Source: Fidelibacterota bacterium (GTDB taxonomy: Bacteria > Fidelibacterota > Marinisomatia > Marinisomatales > UBA1611). From it: DNA of 40,118 nucleotides. The DNA lies in NCBI GenBank assembly GCA_016784605.1, contig JADHUI010000022.1:1-40118 (forward strand), in the 5' to 3' direction. The translations under genes were made by a program, and so were the position numbers. Of this stretch, positions 1 to 9,129 are shown piece after piece; the first letter of the stretch is position 1, and each line of letters opens with the position of its first letter. The notes beneath the pieces were generated by a model. That model made no database searches. It was not told where the DNA came from and saw only the letters and a list, made by a program, of their open reading frames with translations.

Positions 1-121
1 CTGTTTCTATCTTAAGCCAATTGCCTGCAGAGGAGGCTACTTTAGTCACTACTTCAGGAATATCTCGATATTGACCAAGAGCTACACTCACACATAATAC
101 TATTATAACAATACGCTTCAT
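1..121 (-). CDS. PorV/PorQ-like outer-membrane protein, N-terminus only (partial)
   Basis: Only the first 40 codons are inside the window; the gene runs off the left edge. The visible protein starts MKRIVIIVLCVSVALGQ, a short signal peptide, followed by a segment containing KVASSAGNWLKIET. That resembles the start of mature PorV/PorQ (UPF0164-like) proteins, where K-x-G-T/S-x-A-x-FLKI precedes a glycine-rich motif. PorV proteins are outer-membrane barrels that help release or anchor type IX secretion cargo. The ATG overlaps the TGA of the upstream gene in an ATGA junction, so it is the last visible gene of the secretion operon. The gene order receptor, large sorted protein, PorV-like fits that role. 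The family call rests on very few residues and is tentative. Confidence 0.5.
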   Translation of the reverse strand, partial: MKRIVIIVLCVSVALGQYRDIPEVVTKVASSAGNWLKIET

Positions 122-3100
122 CGGACCACCGCGAATTTACCAATATGATTATTCACAACTTTTCCAGCGCTATCCATCTGTTCAACATAGAAAATATAAA
201 GCCCGGGAGCAATTTCTTGATTATTGATAGTTCTCAAATCCCAAACAACATTCCCGCTATTTTCATTTTCATGGTAAATGGTTGTCACATATTCACCCGT
301 AACAGTAAAAATCTTTATCTGACATTTTGCGGGCAAATTAGTGAATCGAATCTGTTTTAAAAATTCAGTTTCATTAAACTCAGAATGCACAATATAGGGA
401 TTGGGAACGACCCTAACTTTATCAAGATTCTCTTGGGCAACTACACCCGGATATACTTTAATAAAGTTTGGATCTAACTCCGTTGTTCCTTTTGAATTTT
501 CAATACTAGCATACCCATCAGGATCAGCCCAATTATCCGGGTTGGAATAATTCGTATCAACAACGGCAACATAGCCAGATTCTGTTTCAATATAATTGGT
601 TCGTGTTGGCGGTTCGACACCCATATCATAGGCGGTTACAGAATAAGTGTATTCCATTCCATCCACCACATGATTATCTACATACATATATTTAAATGTA
701 TCCGTACCCACAATTTTCCAATCCGCTTCATTGAGTCGAATCGATTCAAAACCAGAATCTGTTCCAAGATTGAACCATGGGAAAAATGGATCCTGCCCTT
801 TGATTGAATGCCCCCGATTTCGCCCATCATTACATTCATCATTCACATAAATACAATGAACGGAATCTTCATAAGCACTTAAATCATATTGCTCCATTGG
901 GCGCCATCCAACAAAAATACCATCTGTATCAAAAATCATATCATCCGGATCACCCCAAGATTTTCCACCATCGTCACTTTTGTAGATGCGATATCCTTCA
1001 AAATCGGAATAACCTGTAACAACATCTTGAGCATTTTCAGCCACATCATTCCAATAAATACGAACTTCTCCATGATCGGATTCTGAATAAGTAGTGGGCC
1101 TGTTTGGAGGCGTAAACCCTTGATAACGGGAATTATACATCACCTGTGCAAATCGGGCATTATTAATTAAATCTTCTTTATTTTGCCCAAAAATAATACA
1201 AAATGAAAATGGCACTTCTCGCCCTACGGGTAAATCAAAAGGACCGCAACTCATTATAAATACACCATCTAATCCATCTTCACCTTCTTCAAAGGCATCT
1301 TCTTCCATCAATCCTTCTAATGAATCAAAATGCGGATTCAATTCTGTACTTAAATCTGTGTCTGGATTGGGTGTATGGAAAAACCATGTTTTTTCATTCG
1401 GGGTAAGATTAACCGTATCCCCTGTCATAAGTTTTAATAAAATTTCTTCTTTATTTCGAGCTTGCGGACGACCCTTATCTCCCGCACAACAATTGGTATT
1501 ACTTTCTCGACTTACAACGCCTGGACGATTATACCAATCAAACCAATGCCAATCGGTCATTTTCAATGGTTCACCCGGAAAAATATCCCAAGAGCCATCT
1601 TGGTCTAAATCCACTTTTTCAGTTGCACGTGGTGTATCCAATAATTGAGTCGCCACAACACCAAATCCATTCCCAGGTGATTCTTCACCCGGACCAATAG
1701 CATAACCCGGAGCACCGCTTAAACCATCAAAGTCACCAATCATCGCCATACTCACTCTTAATTTTTGGCCATTAATTTCGGTGCACCCTTCCGGTTGAGT
1801 CGCACAATCATAGAATTCCATAAAATCATCATCATTCGTATGAAGAGCCGGATTATATCCGTTAATGTCACCAACAAGAACATCTGCATCCATATAAAAG
1901 CCTAATGATAAATCTTGATAATTAAATCCTTTTCCTCGATTCAATTTTGTCCCATCGGGCATAATGAGACCTTCTCCTGTTTTTTGAAAGCCATTTTCAT
2001 CTAAAACAGGATTCCCGTTTTCGTCCGTAGCAGCCCAATCACCACTTTCATTTCGAACTTTCACTGTAACAAACATAATATCTTCCGCATAAGACACACC
2101 ATACGAATGCGCTTCTGCCATCACTTTTAATCCAAGTGGATATCCCGTTTGTTCATAGTCATTGTTCGTATTTACGATATTTCCACGATGGGCCCATCGA
2201 TCGTCAAATTCCATATAAACATCCATATCAGAAACAAATCTGCCTGGGACTTCTTCCCAACAATCTGGATCCAATCGCGACCCTTCGCATCCGGGTAAAT
2301 TCACATTATAATCTTGCGCCCACCAACCCGGCCAATAAGGTTCGTATTGGTTTGTTTCTTCAACAAAACGTAATGGCCATGTTTGTGAAAAGGCACTATG
2401 AGCGAGGACAGGAAATGTATCATCCGGATCAGTAAAGGGTGTATCACCAAAAATAGTCCCAGCATCCACTTCCGTATTATGTGTATTGACACGAGCTTTT
2501 GTCGATGCTTGCCAATCGGTATTTATAGACGGATTCCATCGTGTAAACCAGGATTCAGCTACCGTTGCGCCATAATAATAATGATTGTCGTCTTGAGTCC
2601 ATTCTTCTTTATCTACACCATAATCATATAAATCAAAATCATCGGTTCGCTCTTTTAAACGAGGGCGTAATGCCCAAGGAAAAATGAGCCCAACTCTTGC
2701 CGATGTTGAATTCGGGTCTGTTTCTCCAATAAGAGATATATTCAATTTTCCATTTATATCATCTGTAAACCATTGATATCCGCCATTGATGGATTCAATA
2801 TTATTTTTCCTAGATAGGCTGTCGGGTTCCCAACGGCCAAAGTCATTTTCCGCATCAAATAAGACACCGACATAATTGGTATCCCCATCTACAGTGAACC
2901 AATCTAAATAAGCTTCTCTTGATTCCCATATTTGGTATAAAATGGCTCCATCAGCATCCACGATAGATTCAACGGTTTGCCAAGAGAATTTAGACGAATA
3001 TTCATGTCCTCGCACACCCGCCAAAAATGCCACAGAAGGTAAGTAGGTATAATCACCCCACATGCCAGCTGGATGCTCATCCCAATTGATGAAATTGCCA

Positions 3101-3327
3101 TAATTTGTTAAAGCATTTTTGGTTTTACCTTGCAACAAATATCCTATAGCTCGATCAGACATTGGGTTGGTGGGAAATGGATTGTCCCCAATACGTGCTC
3201 GAGGGGTTGTTCCTATGTGGGTTGAATTTAGTGTCCGAGTTGCCTTTCGTGGCTCTGATCCTAATAAAGATGCATTCCAAAGAACAATCGCTAATAATGG
3301 GAATAAAATATGTTTAAAATGTTTCAT
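118..3327 (-). CDS. Giant secreted protein with C-terminal type IX-like sorting domain
   Basis: A 1069-residue exported protein. It has an N-terminal signal peptide (about residues 1-23, ending NASLLGS), a long region without a family I recognise, and a fibronectin-III-like segment around 740-800 and again near 880-960 (EGYRIYKSDDGGKSW; MEYTYSVTAYD). The last roughly 90 residues look like a sorting or FlgD-like beta domain (KVRVVPNPYIV, IKIFTVTGEYV, APGLYIFYVE). This architecture is common in Marinimicrobia and Ignavibacteria, next to a SusC-like receptor and a PorV protein. The start lies 3 bp downstream of the TonB-dependent receptor stop and the end overlaps the PorV-like ATG, so it is in the middle of an operon. 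It is probably surface-exposed or released cargo; the molecular function is unknown. Cysteine pairs (CCAG, CATQPEGC) suggest disulfides. Confidence 0.85.
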   Translation of the reverse strand: MKHFKHILFPLLAIVLWNASLLGSEPRKATRTLNSTHIGTTPRARIGDNPFPTNPMSDRAIGYLLQGKTKNALTNYGNFINWDEHPAGMWGDYTYLPSVAFLAGVRGHEYSSKFSWQTVESIVDADGAILYQIWESREAYLDWFTVDGDTNYVGVLFDAENDFGRWEPDSLSRKNNIESINGGYQWFTDDINGKLNISLIGETDPNSTSARVGLIFPWALRPRLKERTDDFDLYDYGVDKEEWTQDDNHYYYGATVAESWFTRWNPSINTDWQASTKARVNTHNTEVDAGTIFGDTPFTDPDDTFPVLAHSAFSQTWPLRFVEETNQYEPYWPGWWAQDYNVNLPGCEGSRLDPDCWEEVPGRFVSDMDVYMEFDDRWAHRGNIVNTNNDYEQTGYPLGLKVMAEAHSYGVSYAEDIMFVTVKVRNESGDWAATDENGNPVLDENGFQKTGEGLIMPDGTKLNRGKGFNYQDLSLGFYMDADVLVGDINGYNPALHTNDDDFMEFYDCATQPEGCTEINGQKLRVSMAMIGDFDGLSGAPGYAIGPGEESPGNGFGVVATQLLDTPRATEKVDLDQDGSWDIFPGEPLKMTDWHWFDWYNRPGVVSRESNTNCCAGDKGRPQARNKEEILLKLMTGDTVNLTPNEKTWFFHTPNPDTDLSTELNPHFDSLEGLMEEDAFEEGEDGLDGVFIMSCGPFDLPVGREVPFSFCIIFGQNKEDLINNARFAQVMYNSRYQGFTPPNRPTTYSESDHGEVRIYWNDVAENAQDVVTGYSDFEGYRIYKSDDGGKSWGDPDDMIFDTDGIFVGWRPMEQYDLSAYEDSVHCIYVNDECNDGRNRGHSIKGQDPFFPWFNLGTDSGFESIRLNEADWKIVGTDTFKYMYVDNHVVDGMEYTYSVTAYDMGVEPPTRTNYIETESGYVAVVDTNYSNPDNWADPDGYASIENSKGTTELDPNFIKVYPGVVAQENLDKVRVVPNPYIVHSEFNETEFLKQIRFTNLPAKCQIKIFTVTGEYVTTIYHENENSGNVVWDLRTINNQEIAPGLYIFYVEQMDSAGKVVNNHIGKFAVVR

Positions 3328-3330
3328 GAT

Positions 3331-6300
3331 TTAATTGAAATCGATTCGAATAAAAAAGTTCATTTCCCGTGGGCTAGAATAATTCCATGGGCGGTCATAA
3401 TACGCAGAGGATAAGCTTTGATCTTCTCCGGGAAGACCCACATTTTTTGTATAATATTCGCCAGGATCGTCCGGCTTTCCTGTCAATGGGTAAACGTCTA
3501 GCGGATTCCGGATATCAAACATATTATAAATGTTCAGACCGAGAGCAATTCGTTGATTGGCTACAGAAATATATTTGGAAAAAGATAAATTTGCATTCTT
3601 ATAAGCAGGAGCTCTTTTTGAATTTGGATTTCGCCCATCTTCTTTTGGATCACGCCCGGCAAATATCCAAGGCGTATAAGGATATCCAGATTGGTAAAAA
3701 GCTGTTAAGCCTGCATTAATTTTAAAGGGCAATGTGGTATAGAGTGCGAAGGTTAAATCATGTGTTCTATCATAGCCCATCAAGAATTCCTGAGAAGGCG
3801 CATCCACATATACTCCACTGATAGATTCCCATGCATATTCACTGTTTCCTTTGGCTGCAGATAATGTATATTGAAGCGTGGAATGAAATCTTTTACCACG
3901 TTGCTCTAATGTAAAATCAATTCCTTTTGCACTTCCATAATCACCATTACTAATGACTTTATAGGTATAAACGCCACTTCGTTCCGTAGTAAAACGAGAC
4001 CATTGGTCCATATCTTTTACCCATAACAATAATCCAAATGCCCATGTTTTACTTACTTGAATGTTAAATCCAGCTGAATATTCTTGTGTTTTTTCAGCAT
4101 TCATTGTCCCATTACCTAATGCGCCCTCTGATTCTTCAAATAATTCTTCCGGGTCTTCCATGCGGTTGGTATTTAAATAAATATTTTGATAGACAGGTGT
4201 TTGGTAATACAAACCATAATTAAATGTAAACATAGCCTTATCGGTAATAACATGACTAATACCAATTCTTGGACTGATTTTGTAAAACCAATTGGAATCT
4301 TTTAATAAAACTTTTTGGTGCGATAATCCAGCCTGATCCGACGCTTCTTCCCCTTTGTCCCAAGAACCATTTTCGTTTAAATCAGAATAAAACCAAGGAC
4401 GACCGGCTGAATATTCGTCTAAAGTGTCAGCCCAAATTTGAGTGTTATAGTTTACCATATCTACTCTAACGCCATAATTTATTACCATCCAAGGTACTTC
4501 ATATGTATTTTGAACATAGGCTGAAAATTCTTCTGGTTCACGAAAATCATCCCACTTCCCATTTTTATTGGCGTCTTGAAATGCTTCCCCGTCATCCCAA
4601 CGACCATTACCTTCACCAATATCTGGGCCATCATACTCTTCATCAATGGGGAGTAATCCGTCTGGACCTGTGTCTTGCCAATATTCTGCAAATGTTTGAA
4701 TAAAGGCCGCTTGCCCCAACCAAGGATTCTTCACTTCATAAAAATTTAATTGATGATATTTATAATCAAAACCAGTTCTCAATTTCCAATTATCTGAAAT
4801 TTGAGATGTAATATCTAAACGAATTTCGTCCGTAATGGCATGTGATGTGGCAAAAAAATTATCATGTCCCCCAAACGCTCTAAACTCAGTCCAATCAAAT
4901 CCTTCATACGTAGGTGCAAAATAATATGGATCATCGGGTGCACCTGAATAACGACGCATAAATTGCCCCATATTTCCAGGTACATTTTGGTATTGCAAAT
5001 CAACATGATCAAAATCATAAAAATCTTCATAGGATTCATACATTTCAGGTGCCAGCCAATAATCGCCATCTCGATAAGTCAATTCTTCTGTCAGTTCCGG
5101 CCCATCCCATAATCCATTGCCATTCGCATCATGCCGAGATGCGTCAAATTCATCAATACCAACATCAAAAACACCATTCCCGTTAACATCTGTAAAATCT
5201 TCAGCTGTTTCCCAATTCCATAATCCTGGAGTCGCTCCATAATGCCAACCACTTCTTTCATCTACCATGGTGTATCGTATCGTATCTCCATCTTCACCAA
5301 TAGAGTAAGGAATGACGTTTGGATTATCTGGATCAGAAATTTGTTTATATCCGGCAGGATGTCTCCATTCGAACCAATTTGGGAATCCATCTTCATCATT
5401 ATCTCTCCAACGCACACCTTGGAACTGATCTTGAATAAATCGTGAAGCTCTTACAGAATAAAAAGTACGACTAGATAAAGATTGGTTTACCTCAAAATTA
5501 TATCTGTATGTATCTCGGAAAAGTTCATTTCGGCCATCATCCCAATATAAATATCGCGGATTAAAAGACATACGTTGATTGGATACTTGCCAATAAGCCA
5601 TATGGAAACGAAGTTTATTCGAAAATTTATAAGTGAGTTTCCCAAAAATATCCCAGGTTTTTTCATATCCAAATCCACGAAAACCGGCTACATCATCCCA
5701 CGGATTAACCAAATTATTCATATTAATGGCTAATGTATCCAAATTAGAATCTTTGTCTAATCCTAAATAAGCTTTATCATCAAATTCATAAACACTATAA
5801 TTGGCTTCATTTGTATATTGGCCAGAAGCCCAAAAGGATAGTTTTGGTAAAAATGGAACAGGTCCACCTACGCCGAAATTATAATCGTCATAACCACGCA
5901 ATTCATCATAATTTTGATTGGGGGATGTTTTTCCAGCTAAATCATTCAAGAGCGCACCCACTAAACTTGTTTCATATCGCCAATGATATTCCATTTGTTT
6001 TCCGCCGCTATTTGTATGCCAATTAGAAACGGCTGATTGGGCATCACCATATTCTGCATTAAATCCACCCGGCTGCCAATCAAATTCTTTTACTGCAAAT
6101 AAATTGAGCCTTGTTCCACTCCCAATGCCACCAAATATCGGATTTCGTAAATACATGCCATCCATCATATAGGATACTTCGCCACTTCGACCACCGCGGA
6201 CGTGAATCTCTTCCAATCCACGCTCTTCATGATCCGGAACACCTTTCGTCCGACTTTCAACCTTAACGACACCTGATTGTAAAGTATATAAATCAGATAA

Positions 6301-6726
6301 GTTTCTGATGGGTAAAGATTGAATCGCTTCTTTACTAACTGTAACTTTTTTAGATGTTGCCCCTTTTTCCACCATAGGGCGTTCGCCTAGCACTTCTACT
6401 TCTTCCCCTTCAATCGATTCAACAGGAAGTTTGAAATTAAGCCACACAGTTTGGTCCATTAGCACTCGAACATTTTTCATCGTTTGCTTTTGATAACCAA
6501 CCATTTGAACAACAACATCATAGGTTCCCACCGGGATATTCAGAATAATATAATTTCCTTCAACATCCGCTGCAGCACCTAATCCAACAGCGGGTAAATA
6601 AATATTTGCGCCCGGTAAACCCGTTCCATCCATGTCAACGATTTTTCCACGAATAGTCCCATCGGTTCCACCAAATAAAATGGACATAAAAGTGAGGGCT
6701 AATATATATTTTTGGGTGAATTTCAC
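3331..6726 (-). CDS. TonB-dependent receptor (SusC/CarboxypepD_reg type)
   Basis: 1131 residues including a signal peptide (about 1-20). Residues about 22-105 form a carboxypeptidase-regulatory-like domain (GTIRGKIVDMDGTGLPGANI; GTYDVVVQMVGY). A plug domain follows at about 120-240 (LPIRNLSDLYTLQSGV; VRGGRSGEVSYMMDGMYL), then a large beta-barrel ending in an aromatic residue pattern with terminal FFIRIDFN. Barrel loops carry acidic stretches such as DVNGNGVFDVG, DANKNGKWDD and DLNENGSWDKGEE, which may bind calcium. The start codon is GTG; it overlaps the TAG of the upstream lipoprotein by one base (TAGTG), so translation is probably coupled. TonB-dependent import of a large or scarce ligand is known for the family, but no ligand can be named. 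The downstream secreted protein may be a partner. Confidence 0.93.
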   Translation of the reverse strand: MKFTQKYILALTFMSILFGGTDGTIRGKIVDMDGTGLPGANIYLPAVGLGAAADVEGNYIILNIPVGTYDVVVQMVGYQKQTMKNVRVLMDQTVWLNFKLPVESIEGEEVEVLGERPMVEKGATSKKVTVSKEAIQSLPIRNLSDLYTLQSGVVKVESRTKGVPDHEERGLEEIHVRGGRSGEVSYMMDGMYLRNPIFGGIGSGTRLNLFAVKEFDWQPGGFNAEYGDAQSAVSNWHTNSGGKQMEYHWRYETSLVGALLNDLAGKTSPNQNYDELRGYDDYNFGVGGPVPFLPKLSFWASGQYTNEANYSVYEFDDKAYLGLDKDSNLDTLAINMNNLVNPWDDVAGFRGFGYEKTWDIFGKLTYKFSNKLRFHMAYWQVSNQRMSFNPRYLYWDDGRNELFRDTYRYNFEVNQSLSSRTFYSVRASRFIQDQFQGVRWRDNDEDGFPNWFEWRHPAGYKQISDPDNPNVIPYSIGEDGDTIRYTMVDERSGWHYGATPGLWNWETAEDFTDVNGNGVFDVGIDEFDASRHDANGNGLWDGPELTEELTYRDGDYWLAPEMYESYEDFYDFDHVDLQYQNVPGNMGQFMRRYSGAPDDPYYFAPTYEGFDWTEFRAFGGHDNFFATSHAITDEIRLDITSQISDNWKLRTGFDYKYHQLNFYEVKNPWLGQAAFIQTFAEYWQDTGPDGLLPIDEEYDGPDIGEGNGRWDDGEAFQDANKNGKWDDFREPEEFSAYVQNTYEVPWMVINYGVRVDMVNYNTQIWADTLDEYSAGRPWFYSDLNENGSWDKGEEASDQAGLSHQKVLLKDSNWFYKISPRIGISHVITDKAMFTFNYGLYYQTPVYQNIYLNTNRMEDPEELFEESEGALGNGTMNAEKTQEYSAGFNIQVSKTWAFGLLLWVKDMDQWSRFTTERSGVYTYKVISNGDYGSAKGIDFTLEQRGKRFHSTLQYTLSAAKGNSEYAWESISGVYVDAPSQEFLMGYDRTHDLTFALYTTLPFKINAGLTAFYQSGYPYTPWIFAGRDPKEDGRNPNSKRAPAYKNANLSFSKYISVANQRIALGLNIYNMFDIRNPLDVYPLTGKPDDPGEYYTKNVGLPGEDQSLSSAYYDRPWNYSSPREMNFFIRIDFN

Positions 6727-9008
6727 TATTCGTTCCCTAATTCAATGGTTTGAATTCCAGCAGGTTGTGCCGGTAAAAACGGATCATAATTAAATTCAGA
6801 AACGGATTCAAAATCTTCTAATTCAAGTATTTCTGTTGGCTGAGTTAATTGTCTAAATAATCCATTGGATTGCGTTTGATTAAAAGAACTTAGTTCAATG
6901 CGACTTAAACCAATCCAAGAATGCCCATTAGAGTCTGGTGGGGCTGGATTGAATTCCGGGAAATAAGGATTTTCTGTCCACCGGATGAAAACTTCTTCTT
7001 TGACAATCCCCTGGTTTTTGGCAAGATACGAAATAACTTTTTGTCCATATTCCACCCCAGAACCCAACATTGTTGAAGTCATTTCACTCGTAATTCTAAA
7101 ACAATCAAAATAAGTCGTATCCAAACCAGGACAGTCTGATATTTCAAACGCGCCAATATCACCAAGGTAGGATGAATCTCTCACGCAATAAACAGAATCA
7201 TTTTGGACCCAGCCTTTTGATCTTTGCCCAGCCGCGACAGTTATTCCACTGGAATAAGAGTCAACTCTATAAGATTTTTCCACATTATAAATAGCAATTT
7301 CTGTTGTATCAGAATACGACATTTCAACCAGTTCGCCGTCTCTTAATTGTCCATTATATGTGTAAAATAGAATATCTTCTTCTAACTCAGATTTAAACCA
7401 AAAGCCTCGATTGATCTGTCCTGCTGCAAAATAAAATCCTGGCGGCAAGAAATAACCTGGGTAAATCAATTGAATAATATCGCCATCTTCTCGATATAAA
7501 TGATATCGATAACCGCGGATTTCATCCCCAGTGCCAGCATCTTCTCTTGTCCATTCAGATTTTGCCACATAATAATCTTGTGGATTGACTCCATTTGGAA
7601 TATGTGCGACAATTTGTCTCGTATATAGAGTAACCAATGAATCAATATCATTTACTTGAGTCTGTTTAACATCTGTAAATGAAACTTCTTCGATTAAGTC
7701 TGTATATAATTGACCATGTCGATTCGTAATATCATCTCCAAGGTTTAAGTTAATTCTAACTTCAGGCGCTTCGAAATCTGTCCAATCCACTATAAGGTTG
7801 TTTGGAACTTCATCGATTAAATATAATCCCTTAATAGTATCTTGATCTATCATAGATAATCTGAATTCTTCCGCATGATCGAAAAAACCGTTTCCGCGAT
7901 CTTCGTATGTGTCCCCATCATCAAAAAAACCATCGCCATCCGCATCAAACGTAAGTAATTCTGCTTCATCCCACTCGCTATTACAATTTCGATCTTCATA
8001 CGGTTCACTTAAGGTGTAAATGCCATCACCATTCACATCATAGTATGCTTCTTCTGGATCCCATAAACTATTTCCACGATCATCAAACTCAAGAACTATA
8101 TCAGCAAAATCACCATCATTATTATAATCCGCAATGTCTATATCTGATCCAGCATCATATTGTCCATTATTATTCACATCTTCAAATTCAAAAACAACAT
8201 CCTTCATATCGCCATCATTATTATAGTCGAACATTCCTGTTTCAGCATCATCCCATTGATTATTGTCATTGCAATCGGTATTGACTCTAAAGAATAAAGA
8301 ATCAGAACTGATTTGTTTTTTTGTAAACATAAAGGCCGTGGAAAAGAATAGGGGTGTTTCATTGAAAAACGCATAACTTGTATCTCTCCATTCAGAAGAG
8401 TCCACAAACATAATGCCTGTTTCGATCAACGGTGTATCTAACACAGCATAATAGGCTGAAACATCCACGGTATCTTGAAAGTATATCGTTGTGTCAGAAT
8501 AAATCCAAATTGAATTGTTTTGCTTATATCTTTGAAAGCTGGGTTCGGCGTCAAAATCCCACTCAATCGATTCGATATTTTTAAATTGGGCGGATGTTAA
8601 TTCCACAGAATCTGACCGAATCATTTGGGTTGAGAGTGAATCAATCGGGAAGCGTGTTAAAAATTGTGTAGAGTCGGGTGTAATTTCGACTAAATAATCT
8701 GGAAATGATTTGAGTGTTAATTTTGGTGGTTCTTCTAAGGCTAGAGTCAAATATTTATCATAAGAATAACTGATAATGAGTTGATTGTAATAGTAAAATT
8801 CTACATCTAAATCATTTTCAAAATTATAAAAATATTCTGAAACCGGTCCTGTCGCTCCTGAGCCAACAGATCCATTCGATGTTGTATTCGCAAGCCCTCC
8901 GGAAAGCGTGTCCGTTTCTTCCAGTTTTTCACAACCCCAAATATTGATTAAAAGGAGAGCAACGATAAATTGAAATATGGTTTTTTTATTCAAAATCAAT
9001 GGTTTCAT
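6726..9008 (-). CDS. Large acidic lipoprotein of the receptor operon
   Basis: I place the start at the ATG at 9008, giving 760 residues. The frame stays open to 9353, but that extension overlaps the divergent protease gene and lacks export features. From this ATG the protein has a lysine-containing n-region, a hydrophobic stretch (FIVALLLINIWG) and Cys26, a plausible lipoprotein signal. Residues about 241-379 contain many acidic D-x-N-x-D/NG-x-WD units (DCNDNNQWDDAE, DVNNNGQYDAG, DVNGDGIYTLSE, DADGDGFFDDGD), reminiscent of dockerin or thrombospondin-3 calcium loops. The remainder is unrecognised and beta-rich in appearance. It is the first gene of the operon, overlapping the receptor GTG by one base. 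It is likely anchored at the outer membrane and may cooperate with the receptor, as SusD-like lipoproteins do, but no SusD motif is evident. Confidence 0.8.
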   Translation of the reverse strand: MKPLILNKKTIFQFIVALLLINIWGCEKLEETDTLSGGLANTTSNGSVGSGATGPVSEYFYNFENDLDVEFYYYNQLIISYSYDKYLTLALEEPPKLTLKSFPDYLVEITPDSTQFLTRFPIDSLSTQMIRSDSVELTSAQFKNIESIEWDFDAEPSFQRYKQNNSIWIYSDTTIYFQDTVDVSAYYAVLDTPLIETGIMFVDSSEWRDTSYAFFNETPLFFSTAFMFTKKQISSDSLFFRVNTDCNDNNQWDDAETGMFDYNNDGDMKDVVFEFEDVNNNGQYDAGSDIDIADYNNDGDFADIVLEFDDRGNSLWDPEEAYYDVNGDGIYTLSEPYEDRNCNSEWDEAELLTFDADGDGFFDDGDTYEDRGNGFFDHAEEFRLSMIDQDTIKGLYLIDEVPNNLIVDWTDFEAPEVRINLNLGDDITNRHGQLYTDLIEEVSFTDVKQTQVNDIDSLVTLYTRQIVAHIPNGVNPQDYYVAKSEWTREDAGTGDEIRGYRYHLYREDGDIIQLIYPGYFLPPGFYFAAGQINRGFWFKSELEEDILFYTYNGQLRDGELVEMSYSDTTEIAIYNVEKSYRVDSYSSGITVAAGQRSKGWVQNDSVYCVRDSSYLGDIGAFEISDCPGLDTTYFDCFRITSEMTSTMLGSGVEYGQKVISYLAKNQGIVKEEVFIRWTENPYFPEFNPAPPDSNGHSWIGLSRIELSSFNQTQSNGLFRQLTQPTEILELEDFESVSEFNYDPFLPAQPAGIQTIELGNE

Positions 9009-9086
9009 TATAGATTGAGTCGCGGAAGTTAACTTTTGATAGAAACAATTTCTAAAATTATTTGATTGAATTTGAAATGATCCATT

Positions 9087-9105
9087 TTGTCGCTTTGAGT
9101 GACAA
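9087..9105. promoter_or_regulatory. Imperfect palindrome in the divergent promoter region
   Basis: The 121 bp between the lipoprotein and the metalloprotease must hold promoters for both directions. Within it TTGTCGCTTTGAGTGACAA forms an inverted repeat (TTGTC-CT / AG-GACAA around TTG, one G-T mismatch). It sits about 25 bp before the protease ATG, so it could be an operator or part of the 5' leader. No regulator is indicated, and I could not define -35/-10 boxes with confidence. Confidence 0.3.
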
Positions 9106-9129
9106 TTTTTCCAAGCTAATATCCTCATT